64,000 nt of DNA from Cryobacterium suzukii (GTDB taxonomy: Bacteria > Actinomycetota > Actinomycetes > Actinomycetales > Microbacteriaceae), in the NCBI RefSeq assembly GCF_004403185.1, contig NZ_SOHJ01000011.1, forward strand, positions 496,001 through 560,000. Direction: 5' to 3'. The notes beneath the pieces are model-generated. The model was not told the DNA's origin. It worked only from the letters and a program-made list of their open reading frames with translations, and made no database searches. Made by a program: the position numbers and the translations under genes. Shown here piece after piece: positions 27,865 to 35,114 of the stretch (position 1 is the first letter of the stretch; each line of letters starts with the position of its first letter).

Positions 27865-28853
27865 CGGCGCTTCGCCGCCTCGGCGACGGCGGCCGACTCG
27901 TCGGCACGTCGCTCGCGGCAGCCGGCGCGGTCGGCCTGGCCGCCTTCGCCTGGGGCGCGCTCGTGGAGCGCAACCGATTCACGCTTCGTGAGGTGAGCGT
28001 TCCGGTGCTCGCGCCGGGGTCGACATCCATCCGGGTGCTGCACCTGTCCGACCTGCACATGGCTCCCTGGCAGAAGAACAAACAGGAGTGGGTGCGCAGC
28101 CTCGCTTCCCTGAAACCCGACCTTGTCGTCGATACCGGCGACAACCTCGGACATGAAGACGGCGTCAGTGGCATCGAGTACGCCCTCGCACCGTTCCGGG
28201 GCATTCCCGGTGTGTTCGTCAACGGCTCCAACGACTACATCGGGCCGCAGGTGAAGAACCCGTTCACCTACTTCGGCGGGCCGTCGAGCCGGCGCACCAT
28301 TCGCCGGGAAGAGCTCGACACCGATGCGCTGCGCCGGGTGTTTGCCGATCTCGGTTGGACCGACATCAACAATGCGGCTGAGGCTCTCGATCTGAATGAC
28401 ACCCACGTGGAGTTCTTCGGTGTCGACGACCCGCACATCGGGCGGGACCGGCTCGACCTGATCACGCGGGCGATCGACGACCTGCGGGCCAACGATCCGC
28501 TCGGCGACGACGTTTGGCCCGACCCTGAAGAAGCGGCGGCCCCGCGGTCCACACTCACCGTCGGTGTTGCTCACGCGCCCTACCAGCGGGTGCTGAACTC
28601 CTTTGTGAACCATGGCGCCCAACTGATTTTGGCCGGCCACACCCACGGCGGCCAGGTCTGCGTGCCGGGTTTCGGCGCGCTCGTAACCAACTGCGATATT
28701 CCACGGCGCCAGGTCAAGGGCTTGAGCCTCTGGAACCATGGCTTGCGCACAGCATTCCTTAACGTTTCGGCCGGTCTCGGAACCTCCATTTACGCGCCCG
28801 TACGCTTCGCCTGCCCGCCCGAGGCGACCCTGCTCACCCTCACCTCCGCCTAA
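27861..28853 (+). CDS. membrane-anchored metallophosphoesterase
   Basis: Calcineurin-like fold with ligand motifs in order: LHLSDLHM (about 63), VDTGDN (about 91), NGSNDY (about 120, replacing the usual GNHD/E), AHAPY and GHTHGGQ (about 255). One N-terminal helix (LAAAGAVGLAAFAWGAL) anchors it. The conserved coupling with ponA in actinobacteria suggests a cell-envelope substrate, possibly a lipid pyrophosphate (YkuE/UDP-DAG-hydrolase-like), but that is inference. ATGA overlap with the PBP gene. Confidence 0.88.
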   Translation: MTALRRLGDGGRLVGTSLAAAGAVGLAAFAWGALVERNRFTLREVSVPVLAPGSTSIRVLHLSDLHMAPWQKNKQEWVRSLASLKPDLVVDTGDNLGHEDGVSGIEYALAPFRGIPGVFVNGSNDYIGPQVKNPFTYFGGPSSRRTIRREELDTDALRRVFADLGWTDINNAAEALDLNDTHVEFFGVDDPHIGRDRLDLITRAIDDLRANDPLGDDVWPDPEEAAAPRSTLTVGVAHAPYQRVLNSFVNHGAQLILAGHTHGGQVCVPGFGALVTNCDIPRRQVKGLSLWNHGLRTAFLNVSAGLGTSIYAPVRFACPPEATLLTLTSA

Positions 28854-28916
28854 CTGCCGACTCAATTCGTCGCGGGAGGGTGTGAGCGCCTATACTGATT
28901 GAGGCCCACGGGCCAT

Positions 28917-28990
28917 CGGGGTATGGCGCAGCTTGGTAGCGCGCGTCGTTCGGGACGACGAGGTCGCAGGTTCAAATCCTGTTACCCCGA
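28917..28990 (+). tRNA. tRNA-Pro (anticodon CGG)
   Basis: Cloverleaf with acceptor CGGGGTA/TACCCCG, D-arm GCGCAGCTTGGTAGCGC, anticodon loop TTCGGGA, T-arm GGTTCAAATCC, discriminator A at 28990. CCA is not encoded. Confidence 0.95.
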
Positions 28991-29001
28991 CAGTAGCAAG
29001 T

Positions 29002-29042
29002 ACAACAAAATCCCCACTCCAATCGAGTGGGGATTTTGTTGT
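29002..29042. terminator. strong bidirectional intrinsic terminator after tRNA-Pro
   Basis: ACAACAAAATCCCCACTC (29002-29019) and its exact complement at 29025-29042 form an 18-bp stem with 5-nt loop. The right arm ends ATTTTGTTGTGT, giving a U-rich tail; the left arm gives the same in reverse. Confidence 0.85.
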
Positions 29043-29102
29043 GTAATCGCCTTTCGGCAACGGCGCCCCTCGTTCAACGTCAGGCCCGGTAGGCCACCCG
29101 AG

Positions 29103-29231
29103 CGGTTCGCGACCGTCAACGACGTCGTAGCCAACAGTCTTGGGGCGGTATTCGGCACCGTTCTGGCGCTGATCGTGCTTCGTCTCATTCTGGGGCCGAG
29201 CCCCGCACCCCGCCCAACCCAACCTCGATAA
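29103..29231 (+). pseudogene. VanZ-like C-terminal remnant
   Basis: The frame reads RFATVNDVVANSLGAVFGTV then LALIVLRLILG. This matches the last conserved helix of VanZ family proteins (D-x-x-x-N-x-L-G-x-x-x-G). The rest of the gene is missing: upstream in frame are the terminator and tRNA-Pro. There is no start codon with ribosome site. I read it as a 5'-deleted gene fused by deletion to the tRNA locus. Confidence 0.45.
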
Positions 29232-29276
29232 CTTTCGGGTTGGACCTCGTCGATACTCTCTGCTATCTTCGGCAGC

Positions 29277-30155
29277 ATGGATCGTCGAGGGTTTCTCACT
29301 TTGTCAACTGCCGGCGCAGCAACGCTCAGCTTCGGTGCGCTCGGCGCACCCGCCGCGTTCGCTGCCACCGCCCCGAAACTACCGGGAGAGGTGTCGCGTC
29401 TCTCCAACGTGCTCACCCAGAAGGGTAGAAAACTCTACGACAACATCGAAGTGGACATCGGCGGCGATCGGGCCCGACTGTTCATTCCGCAGACGATCTC
29501 GATGAACTCGGCGACCGGTGTCGGTGCCGTCTGGTTTTACCACGCAGCATCCAGCTCACACAACGCGCTCAACGGCGGCTACAAGTATCCCGGCGAGCTC
29601 GTTGTCGATCAGAACAGCATTGCCATCTGCATCAACGCCGGCGGCACCCAGTACACCAACTCCATTGCCACGACGGCCCAGAAGAACGCCTGGACCTACC
29701 TAAAAGCGCTATACACCGTGCGCCGCAATTTTCTGCGCGCCACCTCCTTTGGCGGATCGCTCGGCTGTTACACCTACGGCAAGAAGCTCATCCCGTACAT
29801 TCGCGGCCTGTACATGGTCAACGGTCTCTATGACAACGAGTGGCTCTACGCCTACGACACCAAAAACCAGGCGCACGTCGGAGATGCCTACGGCAACGAC
29901 CTCACCCTGATCAAGGGAACCAACCCCGCACGCATCAGCGCAACCCCGTGGACCAACAGCCGGGTCAAGGTGCTCGTCTCCGATAATGCCCACCCCGATA
30001 ACATTGTCGTGCCGAGCAGGAACGGCCTCGCCCTGATCAATAAGATCAAGCCGGTCGCCGCCGATGCCCAAGTGATGTACCACACGCTCGGCCACGAGAC
30101 GCCGGGCTTTGCCCATACCGACATGATCAAAACCTTCGCCCAGTGGTCGGTCTGA
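29277..30155 (+). CDS. Tat-exported protein with alpha/beta-hydrolase-like elbow
   Basis: MDRRGFLTLSTAGAATLSFG is a twin-arginine signal. The mature part (about residues 31-292) has SFGGSLGCYTYG near residue 162, a G-x-S-x-G nucleophile elbow, and a C-terminal His in LGHETPGFAHTD, consistent with an alpha/beta-hydrolase fold. Related regions (FYHAASSSHNAL) fit the loop before strand 4. No specific substrate. It is the first gene of the exopolysaccharide locus, 14 bp before an acyltransferase gene, so it may act on the polymer or its acyl groups. Confidence 0.7.
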   Translation: MDRRGFLTLSTAGAATLSFGALGAPAAFAATAPKLPGEVSRLSNVLTQKGRKLYDNIEVDIGGDRARLFIPQTISMNSATGVGAVWFYHAASSSHNALNGGYKYPGELVVDQNSIAICINAGGTQYTNSIATTAQKNAWTYLKALYTVRRNFLRATSFGGSLGCYTYGKKLIPYIRGLYMVNGLYDNEWLYAYDTKNQAHVGDAYGNDLTLIKGTNPARISATPWTNSRVKVLVSDNAHPDNIVVPSRNGLALINKIKPVAADAQVMYHTLGHETPGFAHTDMIKTFAQWSV

Positions 30156-30168
30156 TCAGGAGGTACTA

Positions 30169-31296
30169 GTGGGCAGCGAGATCGACCGCACCAGGGTTGA
30201 CTGGGTCGACGGTGCGAAGGGTATTGCGATTTTGCTCGTCGCCCTGGCGCACGCGGTGCAGTGGACGGTTCTTTCCGGCCTGGCACCCGAACTGTGGAAC
30301 AAGATCAACCTCGTCTTCATCGTATTTCGCATGCCGCTGTTCTTCCTCGCCTCCGGCCTGTTCGCCGCGTCGATCATCACACGCACTTGGCCCACTCTCT
30401 GGCGCACCCGGCTGAGCCTGCTGGTCTGGGCTCTGCTGCTGTGGACAGTCATCCGCTTTGGGTATTTTTCCCTGCTGCCAAACCCCGCGGGCTTCGACGA
30501 GACCAACCCGGTCGATCTGCTGCTCGCCCCGTTGCGGCCCAGCAACGGCCTCTGGTTTCTTTACGCCCTCGCCCTGTTCTTCATTGGCTCAAAACTCATG
30601 CGAAAGCACATCGACTGGCGGCTACAAATCGGAGTCGCGACGGTGCTGTCGGTGTTGTTCTTCGCGCGCGCCGACACCGGCAACATCGCCTGGAACGGCA
30701 TCGGCCGCTACTTCGTGTTCTTTCTGCTCGGCTGCTACCTGCGCGAGTGGATCCTGGCCTTCGTCAACCGGCCCAGCCGCTTCGGCGCCCTCTGGCTCGG
30801 CCTCGGTTTCGGCGCGGGCTTCCTCGTGCTGGCCGGCATGATTCTCACCGTCGACGCCCGCGTGCCGTTCATCACCGGCACTCTCGTCGTGGTGAGCCTG
30901 TTGGCCCTCGGCGCCGGCCTCCTTGTGGCCCGGTTTCTGGTGGGCTCCCGGGCGTTCAACTGGCTGACCAATGTCGGCCGCAACACCCTGCCGATCTACG
31001 TCGTGCACGTTTTGTTTGTGTCCGCCCTGACCAGCCTGCTGCTGCTCGCCCGCGGCCAGACCTGGCTCGACCGCCTTGGCCCGGTACTGCCCATGCTCGT
31101 CGCGGGTGGCGCGGTCGCCGCCTCTCTGCTGTTGTGGCGCCTAGTGCGCGACCTGCCGGTGCTTCGCTATGGTTTCGCTGTGCCGGCCTGGTTCTCCGGT
31201 CGCGCTTCCGCGGGGGACGTAACGGCAAATGCAGCGGCATCCGTTTCGGCTGAATCGGCAGAATCCCCAGAGCGGATGCTGCCACGCAGCGATTAA
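30169..31296 (+). CDS. acyltransferase family membrane protein (exopolysaccharide locus)
   Basis: GTG 30169 with AGGAGGT just upstream. Acyltransferase 3 fold: VDWVDGAKGIAILLVALAHA, FRMPLFFLASGLFAA, NGLWFLYALALFFIGSK, about ten helices. Followed by an Ala/Ser-rich cytosolic tail from about residue 345. Such proteins acetylate or otherwise acylate exported glycans. The coding end contains GCATCCG at about 31237 and CGGATGC at about 31274, which could pair. Confidence 0.85.
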   Translation: MGSEIDRTRVDWVDGAKGIAILLVALAHAVQWTVLSGLAPELWNKINLVFIVFRMPLFFLASGLFAASIITRTWPTLWRTRLSLLVWALLLWTVIRFGYFSLLPNPAGFDETNPVDLLLAPLRPSNGLWFLYALALFFIGSKLMRKHIDWRLQIGVATVLSVLFFARADTGNIAWNGIGRYFVFFLLGCYLREWILAFVNRPSRFGALWLGLGFGAGFLVLAGMILTVDARVPFITGTLVVVSLLALGAGLLVARFLVGSRAFNWLTNVGRNTLPIYVVHVLFVSALTSLLLLARGQTWLDRLGPVLPMLVAGGAVAASLLLWRLVRDLPVLRYGFAVPAWFSGRASAGDVTANAAASVSAESAESPERMLPRSD

Positions 31297-31343
31297 GACG
31301 AGCGCGCCGGCGACACCGCGCGCTGGTCGTACTCTCCGGCCTG

Positions 31344-31862
31344 GTGCTGTTGATCGTGGGGCTCCTGGCCATCACTACTCGAACCGTCATGTTTCCCCGC
31401 GAGGACCCAGTAGCCTCGGCCGACGCCATCGTCGTTCTCGGAGGACTCGGCAGCGCAGCCGTGGTTGCGAAGGCCGTGGACCTCGCCGAAACCGGATACA
31501 GCGAGAGGATCTTCATCTCAGACGCGTTCGGCGGTGACACTCGCCCGGCAAATCTGTGTGCTCGCGCCGTTCCCGTACCTGGCACGACGATTACGGTGGA
31601 GTGCTTCGACGCGCACCCGGCGACGACCCGCGGTGAAGCCGAAGCCATTGCTGCGTTCGCGACCGCCCAGGGATGGAATCGGGTGATCGTGGTCACCTCG
31701 AGCTACCACGTGAGCCGAGCCCGGGTGCAGATCAGCCGGTGCTACGCCGGTTCCCTCGCCGTGGTCGGCGCCCGGCAGCCGATGGATCCGCTGAAGTGGG
31801 CCTACCAATACCTCTACCAGAGCGCCGGTTTCGTCAAGGCATCGATTACGCCGGCTTGTTGA
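31344..31862 (+). CDS. YdcF/DUF218 family protein, start uncertain
   Basis: DUF218 marks: ADAIVVLGGLGSAAVVAKAVDLAETGYSERIFIS, TRGEAEAIAAFATAQGWNRVIVVTSSYHVSRARVQISRCY. One N-terminal helix. The only standard start in frame is GTG 31344, which cuts into that helix. The frame is open and coding-like further up (RRARRRHRALVVLSGLVLL, from about 31293), but the stop at 31251 and lack of ATG/GTG/TTG there leave the true start unresolved. YdcF relatives are implicated in envelope glycan steps. The 3' end overlaps the convergent hexapeptide gene by 17 bp. Confidence 0.75.
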   Translation: MLLIVGLLAITTRTVMFPREDPVASADAIVVLGGLGSAAVVAKAVDLAETGYSERIFISDAFGGDTRPANLCARAVPVPGTTITVECFDAHPATTRGEAEAIAAFATAQGWNRVIVVTSSYHVSRARVQISRCYAGSLAVVGARQPMDPLKWAYQYLYQSAGFVKASITPAC

Positions 31863-32382
31863 CCTGGAACCCCTCGGCGATCGAGTCGACCCGCTGGCGG
31901 TACGTCTGGCCGACCATATCAGTCTCGGCCGGCCACGTGGCCAGCCCCGCGTGGAACTCGGGCCAGCCCTTGATCGGCCGGGCCGGAACGCCGGCCACGA
32001 TGGTGCCGTCCGGCACCGATGCGGTGACCACCGACCCTGCTCCGACCACGCACCGGTCCCCGATTCGAACGCCCGGCAGCACGGTGACGCCGGCGCCGAT
32101 GAAGACGTCGGAGCCTACCCGAATCGGAGCAAACCGGTAGCGGCGGCCGCGCTCATCCCGGTAGAGCCAGCCGGATCCGTCATGGGTGATGAACGTCACG
32201 CCGGAGCTGATCGTCACTCGGTCACCGACCGAGATGAGCCACGGCTCCGTCGTGATGATGTCGGAGAGGATGCGGCATCCGGCACCGATCTGCACGCCCA
32301 AGGCACGCATTGCGTAAACCCGGCCCCGGGTGCTTCGTCGAAATCTGTAGGTCAGGCGGGAAAATTTCACCGGAAACTCCAC
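31846..32382 (-). CDS. hexapeptide-repeat O-acetyltransferase
   Basis: Left-handed beta-helix acyltransferase. GTG start at 32382 with AAGGAA upstream. Hexapeptide turns: GVQIGAGCRI, ISVGDRVTISSGV, IRVGSDVFIGAGVTVLPGVRIGDRCVVGAGSVV, then the closing VPDGTIVAGVPARPIKG typical of MaA/NodL/WbbJ-like enzymes that use acetyl-CoA. Catalytic His probably in FITHDGSG. Acts in the cytosol on sugar precursors. It is the only leftward gene among the rightward ones here. Confidence 0.88.
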   Translation of the reverse strand: MEFPVKFSRLTYRFRRSTRGRVYAMRALGVQIGAGCRILSDIITTEPWLISVGDRVTISSGVTFITHDGSGWLYRDERGRRYRFAPIRVGSDVFIGAGVTVLPGVRIGDRCVVGAGSVVTASVPDGTIVAGVPARPIKGWPEFHAGLATWPAETDMVGQTYRQRVDSIAEGFQVNKPA

Positions 32383-32520
32383 TTCCTTGATGGTTCAGGC
32401 TTTCAGCGATCCGCCTAAAGTAGCGGTTTTCGAGCGAACGTGCTGGCGCTGAGGAAAAATCACGTGTTATTGTTGCGCCTGATCGCAAATCAAAGCTGCG
32501 GCCAGATCTTGTTTACCCAC

Positions 32521-32565
32521 TGCACGACCACCATTTCCTGCACCACCACCATTCCCTGCACGACC
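32521..32565 (+). repeat. 2.5 copies of an 18-bp tandem repeat upstream of ligase gene
   Basis: TGCACGACCACCATTTCC (32521-32538), TGCACCACCACCATTCCC (32539-32556), TGCACGACC (32557-32565). It ends 17 bp before the ATG at 32583, so it would be in the leader of that gene. Confidence 0.8.
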
Positions 32566-32582
32566 TCCCCCGAAGGCGGCCG

Positions 32583-34010
32583 ATGTTCGATTCCACCATG
32601 CTGCGCCTGCGCCGCACGCCGATCATTCTCGTCGCGTTTGCTGCGCTGTTCGTGATCGTGGCCAGTCTGGTGCTGCCACGCTTCGTCACCGAGCTTGGCA
32701 TTATCGTGCTTCCGCTGACCCTGCTGGCTTTCGTCGCCGTGGTGACGCTGTTCCTGCTGCCGGCGCACATCCTGCCGGCCGTTGCGCTGGCAACTTTTGC
32801 GCTCATTCCGGCCCGAATTCTTCCACAGGACGGACCGATCGGCGCCCTGCCACTGACCACCATGATCATCGTGGTCTGGGCCGTGCGTCGACTACTCACC
32901 GGCACAGCAGACCGGCAGTCCACCGCTGCACCGGCCCCTTTTCGTTCAGCCACCCGCTACTTCGCCCTGCTGTTCCTGGCCTGGTCACTGTTCGCGCTCG
33001 TGCGCAGCACCGACGTGCAGGCGAGCCTCGGGTGGATCATCAGCTTCAGCGCCGGAGCATTGCTCCCGCTCGCCATCGCCACCGCCACCCGGGAAGCCCA
33101 CTGGATTCGACAGGTCTGGCTCGTCCTTGGTGCCACGCTCGGGGCATACGCGCTGATCGAGGGCGCACTGCGCGCCAATCCGGTCTGGGGCACCCTGTTC
33201 AGCGCGCTCGGCCTCAGCGACAGCCAGCACTGGTCGGTGTATCGCGCGACCGCGTCGTTCGGGCATCCGCTCTTCGCCGGCTTGTTCCTTGCTGTGGCCT
33301 GCGCCCTCGCCATCGGCGTGTGGCTGCGGGAGAATTCGAAGCCGGCCCTCCTCGCCGCCGTGTTCAGCGGGCTCGGGCTCGTCGCCACCGTCTCGCGCGG
33401 CGCCATCCTCTCTGCGGCCATCGCCATCGCCTTCGCCTACGCGGTGTCGCTCGTGCTGCGCGGCGACAAACGATGGGGCAAGCTCACCCTGCTCGCGGTG
33501 CTGATGGTCGTCGCGGTGGTCGGGCTGTTCCAGTTCGACGCTTTCACTGCGCGCAACAACTCGCTCGAAGCCGAGCTGTCTTCGCAGGCTCGTGACCTCG
33601 GCGTCTGGGTGTCGATCCAGGCGGCGAACTTCACCGGCTGGATCGGGTCGGGTCCGGGCACCTCTGGCATCACCGGGCGCCTGTTCGACGACGTGACCAT
33701 CGAGAACTCGCTACTGCAACTGCTCATCAGCATCGGCCTGCCCGGAGTGGCGCTGTTCCTTCTCACGATCGGTTCGGCCATCGCTCACGCGCTATCCCGC
33801 CGGGCGGTCGGCGCTGCGGCCGCCCTGGTGGCCTACACGGTGTGCATCGCCGGTTTCAACGCGATCGACGCCCTGCGCCCGATGCACCTACTGCTGGGAT
33901 GCCTCCTTCTTCTGGCCTTGAATCCGACGCGAGCGGACGCCGCTCCCCCGCTTGAGCCCCGCAGAGGCCGGGAGTCGCTCCGCCCCAAACGGGGGTATGC
34001 GCGGCTCTAA
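32583..34010 (+). CDS. O-antigen ligase/Wzy-type polymerase
   Basis: 475 residues, 10-12 hydrophobic helices and one large periplasmic-side loop (about 270-345) with FTARNNSLEAELSSQARDL and GSGPGTSGITG, then ENSLLQLLISIGLPGVALF, the Wzy_C pattern. AAGGCGG precedes ATG 32583. It probably polymerises lipid-linked repeat units on the outer face, partnered with the flippase domain at 35111. Basic C-terminal tail. Confidence 0.82.
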   Translation: MFDSTMLRLRRTPIILVAFAALFVIVASLVLPRFVTELGIIVLPLTLLAFVAVVTLFLLPAHILPAVALATFALIPARILPQDGPIGALPLTTMIIVVWAVRRLLTGTADRQSTAAPAPFRSATRYFALLFLAWSLFALVRSTDVQASLGWIISFSAGALLPLAIATATREAHWIRQVWLVLGATLGAYALIEGALRANPVWGTLFSALGLSDSQHWSVYRATASFGHPLFAGLFLAVACALAIGVWLRENSKPALLAAVFSGLGLVATVSRGAILSAAIAIAFAYAVSLVLRGDKRWGKLTLLAVLMVVAVVGLFQFDAFTARNNSLEAELSSQARDLGVWVSIQAANFTGWIGSGPGTSGITGRLFDDVTIENSLLQLLISIGLPGVALFLLTIGSAIAHALSRRAVGAAAALVAYTVCIAGFNAIDALRPMHLLLGCLLLLALNPTRADAAPPLEPRRGRESLRPKRGYARL

Positions 34011-34097
34011 CGCGTTCGCAACTCGCACGCTACGCTAAACCGACAGATTCTCAGTTTCGCCGGTCGTTTTCACCGGCCCGTGAGGGATATGGGCGTG

Positions 34098-35114
34098 ATG
34101 AATACAGGCACGACACGCATCACCGTGTTGCAATCCTTGAGCCCGCCCGACGGCACCACGCGGTACGTCAACCAGGTGGTCGAGGGCGCGCCCGACGCGG
34201 TGACCATGCGCTTCTTCACCTGGCGCACCGCGCTGCTCGGTCGCTACGACGTTCTGCACGTGCACTGGCCCGAGCTACTCATTCGCGCGCCGCGCCCTTT
34301 AAAGGCACGGCTGCGGCGCGGCGCGCTGTACGCTCTGCTGCTGCGAGCCCGGCTGCAGCACATTCCCATTGTGCGAACCATGCACAACCTGGCCCCGCAC
34401 GAAGCAGGCGCGGGTGCCGAAACCCGCGCCCTCGACGCACTCGACGCTCGTACGGCCCTGGTCATCCGCCTGAACCCGACCACGCCGGTGGAGCCCGAAT
34501 CCCGGGCGGTCACCATTCTGCACGGCCACTATCGTGACCGCTTCAACGACATGCCGCGGCCCGATTCGGTCAGCGGGCGCATCCTCTATTTTGGGCTCAT
34601 ACGCCCGTACAAGGGCATCGAGACCCTTCTGCAGGTGTTTCGGGCGCTGCCGGGACCGGACCTGACGCTCCGCGTTGTGGGGCGGCCGTCGAGCGGGCTC
34701 GGCGAGATCATCACGGCCGAAACCGCGCAGGATGCGCGCATCAGCTCGGTGCTGCGCTTCGTCTCCGACGAAGAACTGGTGGTCGAAGTCGGCGGGTGCG
34801 AGCTGGTCGTGCTGCCCTACCGTGAAATGCATAATTCGGGGGTACTGCTCGTGACCCTGTCACTCGATCGACCGGTGCTCGTGCCGTCGACGCCGTCGAA
34901 CCAGGCCCTGGCCGACGAGGTCGGGCCCGACTGGATCTACCTCTACGACGGCGAGCTCACTCCGGAGATTTTGCGCGGCACCCTCGAGCGGATGCGAGCC
35001 GCCGGCTCCCGCCCGCGCCCGCGGCTCGACGATCGGGACTGGAACACGCTCGGCCTGCAGAGTTATAGAACTTACCTGCGGGCCCTGGAGCTGGCCGGGC
35101 GGGGCATCCGGTGA
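34098..35114 (+). CDS. GT-B glycosyltransferase
   Basis: Cytosolic GT-B fold without membrane helix. DVLHVHWPE (about 52), ILYFGLIRPYKGIETLLQVF (donor-domain start, GxxRPxKG, about 166), RVVGRPSS, VLPYREMHNSGVLLVTLSLDRPVLVP (acidic/H motif). Start: ATG 34098 with GAGGGA ten bases upstream; GTG 34080 and ATG 34089 are alternatives. Sugar specificity unknown. The stop overlaps the flippase start (GTGA at 35111). Confidence 0.82.
   Translation: MNTGTTRITVLQSLSPPDGTTRYVNQVVEGAPDAVTMRFFTWRTALLGRYDVLHVHWPELLIRAPRPLKARLRRGALYALLLRARLQHIPIVRTMHNLAPHEAGAGAETRALDALDARTALVIRLNPTTPVEPESRAVTILHGHYRDRFNDMPRPDSVSGRILYFGLIRPYKGIETLLQVFRALPGPDLTLRVVGRPSSGLGEIITAETAQDARISSVLRFVSDEELVVEVGGCELVVLPYREMHNSGVLLVTLSLDRPVLVPSTPSNQALADEVGPDWIYLYDGELTPEILRGTLERMRAAGSRPRPRLDDRDWNTLGLQSYRTYLRALELAGRGIR

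Noticed and set aside
25210..28865. Long minus-strand open frames opposite the PBP and phosphoesterase genes
   Set aside because: Shadow frames caused by GC-rich codon use; the plus-strand proteins carry all family motifs.
28899..29231. Plus-strand frame running through tRNA-Pro and its terminator as one 110-aa protein
   Set aside because: The first third is tRNA and hairpin. Only the VanZ-like end was kept, as a pseudogene.
32521..32565. Repeats considered as a CRISPR array
   Set aside because: The units are direct tandem copies with no spacers, and only 2.5 units; no cas genes in the window.
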